This document shows positions 1 through 6,646 of a stretch of DNA of 11,854 nucleotides, piece after piece; the stretch's first letter is position 1, and each line of letters begins with the position of its first letter. The notes under the pieces were generated by a model that was given only the letters and a program-made list of their open reading frames with translations, did no database searches and had not been told where the DNA came from. The translations under genes were made by a program, and so were the position numbers. The DNA is taken from assembly GCA_947628445.1 (NCBI GenBank), contig CANQZX010000035.1, forward strand, positions 1 to 11,854, in the 5' to 3' direction. The DNA comes from an uncultured Bacilli bacterium (GTDB lineage: Bacteria; Bacillota_I; Bacilli_A; RF39; UBA660).

Positions 1-26
1 GATTATTTTAATAACTTAAAATAATC
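1..26. repeat. perfect 11-bp inverted repeat at window edge
   Basis: Arms 1-11 and 16-26 (GATTATTTTAA and its complement) are perfectly complementary around a 4-base loop. No T-run follows on the plus strand. What follows on the minus strand lies outside the window, so it could be a terminator for leftward transcription or simply AT-rich symmetry. Confidence 0.5.
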
Positions 27-33
27 TATAGTT

Positions 34-99
34 GGTTTGTCGTGACTCTGTCACTTTTGTTTGACAAACCTACAATTGCTCTTTTTAGGTTTATTTGTC
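34..99. repeat. nested and alternative inverted repeats downstream of dnaJ
   Basis: GGTTTGTC (34-41) is complementary to GACAAACC (63-70). Directly inside lies GTGAC-TCT-GTCAC (42-54), so 34-46 can pair as a 13-bp stem with an 8-base bulge (55-62). The segment 63-72 can instead pair with TAGGTTTATTTGTC (86-99) as a stem with a bulge. The two folds exclude each other. GTGAC-TCT-GTCAC followed by TTTTGTTT could be a weak plus-strand terminator for a gene left of the window. No gene is seen in 1-110. The function is unknown; an insertion-sequence end or an intergenic terminator cluster are both possible. Confidence 0.45.
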
Positions 100-110
100 G
101 GGTCTTTTAT

Positions 111-142
111 AAGAAAAAATCAATCACCAAAGATTGATTTTT
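111..142 (-). terminator. intrinsic terminator of the hrcA-dnaJ operon
   Basis: Arms 115-125 and 132-142 form an 11-bp perfect stem with a 6-base loop. On the minus strand the stem is followed by a T-rich run (TTTTTTCTT). The upstream arm overlaps the dnaJ stop codon (141-143), so dnaJ ends inside its own terminator. Confidence 0.85.
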
Positions 143-1262
143 ATTTGACATATTTATTAAAGTTTTTAAACTCACTACTATCATTTAAGGTCGTTTTACC
201 TAAATCTTCTAAAAGATTTTTTTGTTTGCGATCTATTTTCGTTGGAATAACAACATTAATAATCGCATACATATTGCCTTTCATTAAGGAATTTGGGGTT
301 TTAATTCCTTTCCCTTTTAATTTTAATTTGGTGCCATTTTGGGTACCCGGTTTAATTTCTAAAATCACATTGCCAGTTAAAGTCGGAATTTCTTTTTTAC
401 AACCGAGCGTGGCTTCCACAATAGTCGTTGGCACATTTAAATAAATATCTTGGCCATCCCGTTCAAATAAAGGATGTTCTTTTATTTTAAACTCGATATA
501 AATATCGCCATTAACACCGCCATTACGAGAAGCATTACCTTTACCACTTAAGCGCAATTGATAGCCATCATCAACGCCTTCAGGAATAGTTACCGTGAAA
601 GTTTTATTTTTGGTCACAATGCCTTTGCCGCGACATTCATCACAAGTGGTTTCATAGCTTTTGCCTTGGCCTTTACAATTCGGACAGATTTTTTGGGTTT
701 GCATATAACCAAAGATTGTTTGTTGTTGTTCTAATACCCGGCCGGCTCCCCCACAGGTACGACAAGTTGTTTCGTTAAAACCACCCTTACCACCACATTT
801 AGGACAAGTTACATCTAAATCTAATTTAATATCTTTTTCGCACCCAAAAACGGCTTCTTCAAAAGTTAAATTAAGCACGATTCTTTCATCTTGACCGCGA
901 CTTTTAACACCCGAGCCACTCCGGCTGCGCCCAAAATTGCCAAAGCCGAAGCCCCCACCGAATAAATCATTTAAGATGTCATCTAAATTGATATCACCCG
1001 GATCAAAACCTTGGAAACCAGAAGCCCCACCGGCACCATTTTGGAATGCCGCATGACCAAATTGATCATATTGCCGTCTTTTGGTCTCATCCGATAATAC
1101 CGCATAGGCCTCACCAATTTCTTTAAACTTTTCGGCCGCTCCCGGTTCTTTATTAACATCGGGATGGTATTGTTTGGCTAGTTTCCGAAAAGCGCGTTTG
1201 ATTTCTTCATCGGTAGCATTCTTGCTAACGCCTAAAACTTCATAATAATCTTTTTTGTTCAT
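141..1262 (-). CDS. dnaJ: chaperone DnaJ (Hsp40, type I)
   Basis: This is the co-chaperone that delivers unfolded clients to DnaK and stimulates its ATPase in the cytoplasm. The 373 residues are full length and show the complete type I layout. They comprise a J domain (about 4-70) with the HPD triad at 33-35, a Gly/Phe-rich linker (about 74-118) and four CxxCxGxG zinc motifs at 153, 167, 193 and 207. C-terminal beta-sandwich client domains follow. The ATG abuts the pepF stop (TAGATG) and has a good AGAGGTGA site upstream. It is the last gene of the heat-shock operon and its stop lies in the terminator stem. Near 318-331 the usual Gly-rich loop reads GKGIKTPNSLMKGN, which is slightly atypical but within family variation. 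Confidence 0.97.
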   Translation of the reverse strand: MNKKDYYEVLGVSKNATDEEIKRAFRKLAKQYHPDVNKEPGAAEKFKEIGEAYAVLSDETKRRQYDQFGHAAFQNGAGGASGFQGFDPGDINLDDILNDLFGGGFGFGNFGRSRSGSGVKSRGQDERIVLNLTFEEAVFGCEKDIKLDLDVTCPKCGGKGGFNETTCRTCGGAGRVLEQQQTIFGYMQTQKICPNCKGQGKSYETTCDECRGKGIVTKNKTFTVTIPEGVDDGYQLRLSGKGNASRNGGVNGDIYIEFKIKEHPLFERDGQDIYLNVPTTIVEATLGCKKEIPTLTGNVILEIKPGTQNGTKLKLKGKGIKTPNSLMKGNMYAIINVVIPTKIDRKQKNLLEDLGKTTLNDSSEFKNFNKYVK

Positions 1263-3056
1263 CTATCTCACCTCTTGATAAAGACAAGCCAATTCCTTAA
1301 CTAAATCCTTAAAATATGCAAAGGCCTCTTTTAGAACTTGTTGATCTAACATATCTACTCCGGCTACTTTTAAGGAAGCAATGGGATCTTGGGTTGCCCC
1401 TAAACTTAAAAATTTCAAATATTTTTCGACTGCTTCCGGCTTTTTATTTAAAATATCCATGGCAATCTTAATCGCCGCTGCATAAGCAGTGGCATATTGA
1501 TAAACATAGAAGGAAGAATAAAAATGCGGAATGCGTTCCCATTCATACTTAATAAATTTATCAATCACAATATTTTGGCCAAAATAATCTTTATTTAATT
1601 GATAATATAATTTTTCCATAACCTCATGGGTTAAAATCGTTCCTTGGGCTTCTAATTCGTGAATCTTTTTTTCAAATTCCGCGAACATTGTTTGCCGATA
1701 AATCGTAGCTTTAAAATCACCAATTAAATCATCAATTAAATATTTCTTTTCGGCTACATCTTTCGTTTGATTAATTAAATATTTACTTAACAATATTTGG
1801 TTTACTTGACTAGACACTTCTGCCACAAAAATGGAATAATTATAATCTTGATACTTTTGGTTTTTAATCGCATAATAATAATGCATAGCATGCCCTAATT
1901 CATGAATTAATGTCGAAACATTTTCTAATGATTCGTTATAACTTAAAAGGACATAGGGATGAGCTTGATATACGGCTGTACAATAAGCCCCGTTTCGTTT
2001 ACCTACATTAGGACAAAAATCAATCCAATGATCTCGGAAGGCCTTATCTAAATCATTAATGTAGGTGTCTCCTAGAACGCTTAACGCTTCCTTAATTAAT
2101 TTTTCGGCTTCTTGAAGCGAATATTTCCGTTTAATATTGGGAACTATGGGAGCATAAGTATCATATAAATGTAACTTATCGACTCCTAAGGCCTTTTGTT
2201 TGATTTGCCAATATGCGGATAAAGGCGCAATATTTTGGCGAACCTCACTTATTAAATTATCGTATACTTGAACCGGAATGTCATTAGCGTACAAACTTTG
2301 TTGTAAAGCACTATCATAGCCCCTAATTTTAGCAATAGTATTATCATTTTTAACTAAAGATGCCAGTAAATTAGCATAAGTATTATGAAACTTACCATAA
2401 GTATTAAATAATTTTTTAAAGGCCTTAATCCGTACCTCCCGGTTATCACTTTTATTTAAAATACTGTAAGTTTTCTCATCTAATTCGACTAATTTACCAG
2501 TTTCATCTTTTATTTTTCCAAACTTTAAATCAGCATCCGTAAGGACCGAAAAAACATCATCGGGAGTCGCAAAAGCACTATTTAAATTGGCTAAAAGTTT
2601 TTCTTCCCGATCACTTAATGTATATTTTTGGTATTTAAATAATTCTCTTAATACTCTTTCATATTCTTTTAAGGCCGGTTTTTCTTCTAAATATTTTTCG
2701 ATAAGTTTAAGAGAACCTTTAAGGATTTCTGGTACAATATAAGCAGTTGCTACACTATATTTTTCATAAACTTTTACCGCCAAACCATAAAATTCTTGAT
2801 ATTTCGTATTCGTCGTATCACTATCATTTTGCATATGAGCATAAACATATAGTTGTTCGAGCGTCTTTGAACACGTATTATCAAAAGTTAATAATTCATA
2901 TAAATTATCCGCATTATCTAAAATATGATTTTGATATTTCGCGTAATTGGCTAAAGATTCTTCAAACTTTTTTAGCGCTTGTAAAAAATCGTTATCACTT
3001 TTGTATAAATCTGAAACTTTCCATTTAAGTTCTGGTGCATAAGCTTCTCTTTTCAT
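1263..3056 (-). CDS. pepF: oligoendopeptidase F (M3B zinc metallopeptidase)
   Basis: This predicted cytoplasmic zinc peptidase cleaves short oligopeptides. Its 597 residues match the usual PepF length of about 600. The zinc site HELGH is at 385-389, with the probable third ligand Glu413 in FVAEVSSQ. The C-terminal FYVYQYAT block that lines the PepF active site is also present. Where most relatives read AEVAST.NE, this protein reads AEVSSQVNQ, so the usual second Glu is Gln420. The start ATG has a perfect AGGAGG site 4 bases upstream. The gene sits between dnaK and dnaJ, 46 bases after dnaK and abutting dnaJ, so it is probably co-transcribed and heat-inducible. A role in clearing peptides during proteotoxic stress is inference. 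No signal peptide is visible. Confidence 0.93.
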   Translation of the reverse strand: MKREAYAPELKWKVSDLYKSDNDFLQALKKFEESLANYAKYQNHILDNADNLYELLTFDNTCSKTLEQLYVYAHMQNDSDTTNTKYQEFYGLAVKVYEKYSVATAYIVPEILKGSLKLIEKYLEEKPALKEYERVLRELFKYQKYTLSDREEKLLANLNSAFATPDDVFSVLTDADLKFGKIKDETGKLVELDEKTYSILNKSDNREVRIKAFKKLFNTYGKFHNTYANLLASLVKNDNTIAKIRGYDSALQQSLYANDIPVQVYDNLISEVRQNIAPLSAYWQIKQKALGVDKLHLYDTYAPIVPNIKRKYSLQEAEKLIKEALSVLGDTYINDLDKAFRDHWIDFCPNVGKRNGAYCTAVYQAHPYVLLSYNESLENVSTLIHELGHAMHYYYAIKNQKYQDYNYSIFVAEVSSQVNQILLSKYLINQTKDVAEKKYLIDDLIGDFKATIYRQTMFAEFEKKIHELEAQGTILTHEVMEKLYYQLNKDYFGQNIVIDKFIKYEWERIPHFYSSFYVYQYATAYAAAIKIAMDILNKKPEAVEKYLKFLSLGATQDPIASLKVAGVDMLDQQVLKEAFAYFKDLVKELACLYQEVR

Positions 3057-3077
3057 TGGTCCTCCTAAACTTTAAGA

Positions 3078-3099
3078 AAGTTCTAGTTTCCTAGAACTT
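3078..3099 (-). promoter_or_regulatory. GAAA-loop hairpin between dnaK and pepF
   Basis: Arms 3078-3086 and 3091-3099 form a perfect 9-bp stem. On the minus-strand RNA it is capped by a GAAA (GNRA) tetraloop. Only TCTTAAAG follows, too few T for a strong terminator. It probably acts as a partial terminator, a 3'-end stabiliser for dnaK mRNA or an RNA processing site, any of which would make dnaK more abundant than pepF-dnaJ. Confidence 0.65.
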
Positions 3100-3102
3100 C
3101 GC

Positions 3103-4935
3103 TTATTTTTCTTCGTAAGTAGCATCTTCCACTTTTTCTTTATCGTCTTTATTATCTGTGGTGCTACCAGCTTCCGTTTCGGATTTAGCTTGAGCTTCTT
3201 TTGCCGCTTGTTCATAAACTTTAGATGCTAAATCCATAGCTACTTTATTTAATTCTTCGGTTTTTTGTTTTATGGCTTCAATATCGCTACCTTCTAAGGT
3301 CTTTTTAAGTTCGGCCACTAAGTTTTCCGCTTTTTCTTTATCTTGGCTATCAACTTTATCTCCTAAATCACTTAAGGCCTTTTCGGTAGAGAAGATCATC
3401 GTATCGGCGTTGTTGCGCACTTCCGCTTCTTCTTTTTTCTTTTCATCGGCTTCCTTATTGGCTTCCGCTTCTTTAACCATTTTATCAATTTCTTCATCAC
3501 TTAAATTAGTACTTGAGGTAATTGTAATTGATTGTTCTTTATTGGTACCTAAATCTTTAGCTTTAACATTAACAATACCATTGGCATCTATATCAAATGT
3601 TACCTCAATTTGAGGGACTCCTCTTGGTGCTGGTGGAATATTCGTAAGTTGGAAGTTACCTAAAGTTTTATTATCGGTAGCCATTGGTCTTTCCCCTTGT
3701 AATACATGAATATCAACTGCCGGTTGATTATCAACAGCCGTCGAAAATACTTGACTCTTGCTCGTTGGAATAGTTGTATTCCGCGGAATTAATACGGTCA
3801 TAACATTACCTAAAGTTTCTAGACCTAAAGATAATGGTGTTACATCTAGTAAGACGATATCATCAACTTCACCAGTTAAGACACCCCCTTGAATAGCGGC
3901 TCCCATAGCCACAACTTCATCAGGGTTAACGCCTTTATTTGGTTCTTGACCTAATTCATTTTTAACTAATTCTTGAATGTAAGGAATCCGCGTTGAACCC
4001 CCAACTAAGATAACTTTGTCGATATCTTTAGCCTTTAATTTAGCATCTTTAAGGGCTTTGCGAACTGGTTCAAGCGTGGAATCAAACAAATCGCGACATA
4101 AATCTTCAAATTTGGCTTTAGATAAAGTTACTTCCATATGAAGTGGTCCTTCGTCAGATTGGGCGATAAATGGTAAACTAATTTGGGCATTAGTCATACC
4201 TGATAAATCCTTTTTCGCTTTTTCGGCGGCATCTTTAATCCGTTGCATCGCCATTGGATCTTTGCTTAAATCAACACTATGTTCTTTTTTGAATTCTTCA
4301 ACTAAATAATCAGAAATTCGTTTATCGAAATCATCGCCACCTAGCCGATTATTACCACTCGTGGCTTTAACTTCAAATACACCATCCCCTAGTTCAAGAA
4401 TGGAAACATCAAATGTTCCACCCCCTAAGTCGTAAACTAAGATAGTTTGTAATTTATCTTGTTTATCAAGACCATATGCTAAAGCAGCGGCTGTGGGTTC
4501 ATTGATAATTCTTTCCACTTCTAACCCAGCAATTTTACCCGCATTTTTCGTGGCTTGCCGTTCGGCATCATTAAAGTAAGCGGGTACCGTAATAACGGCT
4601 TTCGTTACTTTATCGCCTAAATAACTTTCGGCATCTTTTTTAAGTTTAGCCAAAATCTTCGCACTAATTTCTTCTGGCGTCCATTTTTTGCCATTGGCTT
4701 CGACTTTTTCCGCAGTCCCCATTTTTCTTTTAATTGAAGAAATAGTATTTTTAACATTCGTTACCGCTTGTCTTTTGGCAACTTCACCCACTAATTCTTC
4801 ATCGCCTTTAAAGGCCACAACTGAAGGCGTTGTCCGGTTTCCTTCCGCATTTGGAATAACCTTTGGTTCGCCCCCTTCCAGAACAGCTACACAAGAGTTA
4901 GTTGTTCCTAAATCAATCCCAATAATTTTACTCAT
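3103..4935 (-). CDS. dnaK: molecular chaperone DnaK (Hsp70)
   Basis: This ATP-driven chaperone binds exposed hydrophobic segments and works with DnaJ and GrpE. The 610 residues are full length. The actin-like ATPase domain begins with IGIDLGTTNS (5-14). Its phosphate loop DLGGGTFDVS lies at 169-178 and its adenosine motif VGGSTRIP at 311-318. The interdomain linker DDIVLLDVT is near 358-366, followed by the substrate domain and a charged tail ending DATYEEK. The ATPase domain lacks the extra segment typical of Gram-negative DnaK, which fits a Firmicute. The ATG at 4935 is 36 bases after the grpE stop and is preceded by AAAGGAAAGG. A 9-bp GAAA hairpin begins just past the stop. Confidence 0.98.
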   Translation of the reverse strand: MSKIIGIDLGTTNSCVAVLEGGEPKVIPNAEGNRTTPSVVAFKGDEELVGEVAKRQAVTNVKNTISSIKRKMGTAEKVEANGKKWTPEEISAKILAKLKKDAESYLGDKVTKAVITVPAYFNDAERQATKNAGKIAGLEVERIINEPTAAALAYGLDKQDKLQTILVYDLGGGTFDVSILELGDGVFEVKATSGNNRLGGDDFDKRISDYLVEEFKKEHSVDLSKDPMAMQRIKDAAEKAKKDLSGMTNAQISLPFIAQSDEGPLHMEVTLSKAKFEDLCRDLFDSTLEPVRKALKDAKLKAKDIDKVILVGGSTRIPYIQELVKNELGQEPNKGVNPDEVVAMGAAIQGGVLTGEVDDIVLLDVTPLSLGLETLGNVMTVLIPRNTTIPTSKSQVFSTAVDNQPAVDIHVLQGERPMATDNKTLGNFQLTNIPPAPRGVPQIEVTFDIDANGIVNVKAKDLGTNKEQSITITSSTNLSDEEIDKMVKEAEANKEADEKKKEEAEVRNNADTMIFSTEKALSDLGDKVDSQDKEKAENLVAELKKTLEGSDIEAIKQKTEELNKVAMDLASKVYEQAAKEAQAKSETEAGSTTDNKDDKEKVEDATYEEK

Positions 4936-4971
4936 TTTTCATCTTTCCTTTCCTTTATTTAAATTCGTAAA

Positions 4972-5508
4972 TTATTCACTTACTCGCACCATGGCATGGC
5001 GGATAACTTTATCTTTGTAGGTATATCCTTTTTGTAAGACATCTAAAACCACACCCGGCATCACATCATCCTCATGGGCGGTTAAAACCGCTTCCATGGT
5101 ATTTGGATCAAATTCTTTTTTCAAGCATTCGATTTCTTTAACTTCCATACTTTCCAAAATACTTTTAAGATTGCCATAAATCATTTTAAAGCCCTCTAAG
5201 AACTTGGAAAGCTCATCGGTTAAATTGCTATCATCTTGCGCAATAGCCCGTTCAAAGTTATCGACAATGGGTAAGAGTTTTAAAATTAACTCTTCGCCAC
5301 TATATTTATAGGCCCGGGTTAATTCCTCACTACTCCGCCGCTGCATGTTTTTCATCTCCGCACTAAGCCGCAAGATTTTTTCATTTAAAGCCAAATTTTC
5401 TTTTTGTAACTTATCTTCGCGCGGATGTTTTTTGGGCGGTACGGGCTTTTTCTTAACCTCTTTTACCTTTTGTTTAACTTTTGGTTCTTTTCCTTCAACT
5501 TTTTCCAT
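4972..5508 (-). CDS. grpE: nucleotide exchange factor GrpE
   Basis: GrpE is the dimeric exchange factor that releases ADP from DnaK. A long N-terminal coiled coil (LQKENLALNEKILRLSAEMK region) is followed by the four-helix segment LLPIVDNFERA. The C-terminal beta domain carries the family signature PGVVLDVLQKGYTYKDKVIR.AMV. The start chosen is ATG 5508, 178 residues: AAAGGTGA ends 5 bases upstream and only one base separates it from the hrcA stop. A GTG at 5517 would overlap both hrcA and the ribosome site. The first roughly 28 residues are rich in Lys and Pro (for example KKKPVPPKKHPRED), whereas most GrpE tails are acidic. Confidence 0.95.
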   Translation of the reverse strand: MEKVEGKEPKVKQKVKEVKKKPVPPKKHPREDKLQKENLALNEKILRLSAEMKNMQRRSSEELTRAYKYSGEELILKLLPIVDNFERAIAQDDSNLTDELSKFLEGFKMIYGNLKSILESMEVKEIECLKKEFDPNTMEAVLTAHEDDVMPGVVLDVLQKGYTYKDKVIRHAMVRVSE

Positions 5509-5509
5509 T

Positions 5510-6520
5510 TTATTCACCTTTTCTATTATCTATTTCGGCATCAACATAATTGAGTAGACCGACAATTCTTTGATAATCCATGCGTTTAGGGCCAATGATG
5601 GCAATTGTTTTTTCTTCGCCATCAATGGTATATTTTTTTCGAATAATGGTGACATTTGGATCAAACTCCGTTTCCTCACCAATATATATTTTAACCTCAT
5701 CACCTGGATCACTACTATGTTCAATTTTTTTAATAAAGGCCATATCTTCTAATTTATTAGCTAGCCTCTTCATTTCATCGACATTATTATATTCGGGTTG
5801 TTCAAATATTTTCGCCCGGCCACTAACATGAATGTTGCTATTATTATTAACAAAATCACTAAAGGCATCGTAGAAAATATGGTAAATCGTTTCGTATTGT
5901 TTAATTTGTTTTTGAATAATCGGTTTGATTTCCAATTCTAATCTTTCACTTACCTCATTAATGGGTGTTCCAACGAGCCGTTTATTGACAAGTTCACTAA
6001 CCTTGGCTAGTTCACTTAAATCGGTTCCTTCTTTTAAATTAAAGGTTTTGTTTTCGACATGCCCTTTATCCGTACAAACGACCGCTACAACCTGAGAAGC
6101 ATTTAGGGGAATGACATTAATTTGTAAAAGCATATTATCCCCCGAAGAGGAACCTAAAACAACGCTAGTATAATTGGTCATTTCACTAATAATTTCCATA
6201 CATTGAGTAATAGCGTCGGATAACTGTAATTCATTATTGGCAAATATGGTTTGCAATTTTAACATATCTTTGCCATTTAACTTTTCGGGTTCCATAAGGT
6301 TTTCAACATAATACTTATAACCTTTTTCGGAAGGAATCCGGCCACTACTAATGTGGTTTTTTTCTAAATAACCGAGTTCTTCCAAATGGGCCATTTCGTT
6401 ACGAATTGTCGCACTCGAACATTTAAACTTGGCACATAAGGCCTTAGAGCCCACCGGTTTAACCGTTTTAATATATGTTTCCACAATGGCTTTTAAAAGA
6501 TTTTTTTGTCTTTCTTCCAT
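5510..6520 (-). CDS. hrcA: heat-inducible transcription repressor HrcA
   Basis: HrcA represses class I heat-shock genes by binding CIRCE operators, with its folding monitored by GroEL in studied Firmicutes. The 336 residues match the family. The N-terminal winged helix-turn-helix (about 1-75) includes KPVGSKAL, SSATIRNEMA.LEE.GYLEK and SSGRIPS.KGYKYYV. A central dimerisation and effector domain follows, and the C-terminal part holds IGPKRMDYQRIVGLL. The ATG has a strong AGGTGAT site 3 bases upstream. Two CIRCE-type operators and a consensus promoter lie directly upstream, so the gene almost certainly regulates itself and the operon behind it. Confidence 0.97.
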   Translation of the reverse strand: MEERQKNLLKAIVETYIKTVKPVGSKALCAKFKCSSATIRNEMAHLEELGYLEKNHISSGRIPSEKGYKYYVENLMEPEKLNGKDMLKLQTIFANNELQLSDAITQCMEIISEMTNYTSVVLGSSSGDNMLLQINVIPLNASQVVAVVCTDKGHVENKTFNLKEGTDLSELAKVSELVNKRLVGTPINEVSERLELEIKPIIQKQIKQYETIYHIFYDAFSDFVNNNSNIHVSGRAKIFEQPEYNNVDEMKRLANKLEDMAFIKKIEHSSDPGDEVKIYIGEETEFDPNVTIIRKKYTIDGEEKTIAIIGPKRMDYQRIVGLLNYVDAEIDNRKGE

Positions 6521-6532
6521 AGCATCACCTAT

Positions 6533-6559
6533 TTAGCACTCTATTTTTGTCAGTGCTAA
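6533..6559. promoter_or_regulatory. CIRCE operator 1 (HrcA site)
   Basis: TTAGCACTC, 9 bases, then CAGTGCTAA. This matches the CIRCE consensus TTAGCACTC-N9-GAGTGCTAA except for one base in the second arm. It covers the predicted transcription start (about 6557) and lies 12 bases before the hrcA ATG, so bound HrcA would block transcription and the element is also in the mRNA leader. Confidence 0.95.
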
Positions 6560-6563
6560 TATC

Positions 6564-6592
6564 ATTATAATATTATGCTTAGCACTTGTCAA
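6564..6592 (-). promoter_or_regulatory. sigma-A promoter of hrcA-grpE-dnaK-pepF-dnaJ
   Basis: On the minus strand a perfect -35 TTGACA (6592-6587) and a perfect -10 TATAAT (6569-6564) are separated by 17 bases. The start is predicted near 6557, inside CIRCE 1. A promoter this strong needs tight repression, and a CIRCE-type operator overlaps each side of it. Confidence 0.92.
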
Positions 6593-6606
6593 TATATAAC
6601 TGCTAA
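6579..6606. promoter_or_regulatory. second, degenerate CIRCE-like operator
   Basis: TTAGCACTT, 10 bases, then AACTGCTAA. The left arm matches consensus at 8 of 9 positions and the right arm at 7 of 9. The spacer is one base longer than the canonical nine. It overlaps the -35 of the hrcA promoter, so together with CIRCE 1 it brackets the promoter. HrcA binding is probably weaker here. Confidence 0.7.
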
Positions 6607-6616
6607 TTGACGTCAA

Positions 6617-6646
6617 ATTTAAAAAGAGTCCCTAATTTGGGAACTC
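6617..6646 (-). terminator. intrinsic terminator of the AAA+ gene
   Basis: On the minus strand GAGT-T-CCC (46-39 of 66xx) pairs with GGGACTC (6632-6626) as a 7-bp GC-rich stem with a single bulged T and a 6-base loop, followed by TTTTTAAATTT. The stop codon of the AAA+ gene (6632-6634) lies in the hairpin. This isolates the gene from the heat-shock operon downstream. Confidence 0.8.

Noticed and set aside
61..444. Plus-strand open frame of 127 codons
   Set aside because: It is antisense to the conserved dnaJ 3' end and starts in a repeat region without a convincing ribosome site; the dnaJ reading is unambiguous.
4928..4942. Four-codon upstream frame overlapping the dnaK start
   Set aside because: An ATG seven bases before dnaK reads M-K-N-E-stop, but the purine-rich site is too close to it; most likely chance in AT-rich DNA.
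5345..5831. Overlapping plus-strand frames opposite grpE and hrcA
   Set aside because: They are shadows of conserved genes, low in complexity and have no ribosome sites.
6607..6616. Palindrome TTGACGTCAA beside CIRCE 2
   Set aside because: It is a short perfect palindrome between the AAA+ terminator and the hrcA promoter. A single copy, no CtsR-type repeat and no second site make it unsupported as an operator.
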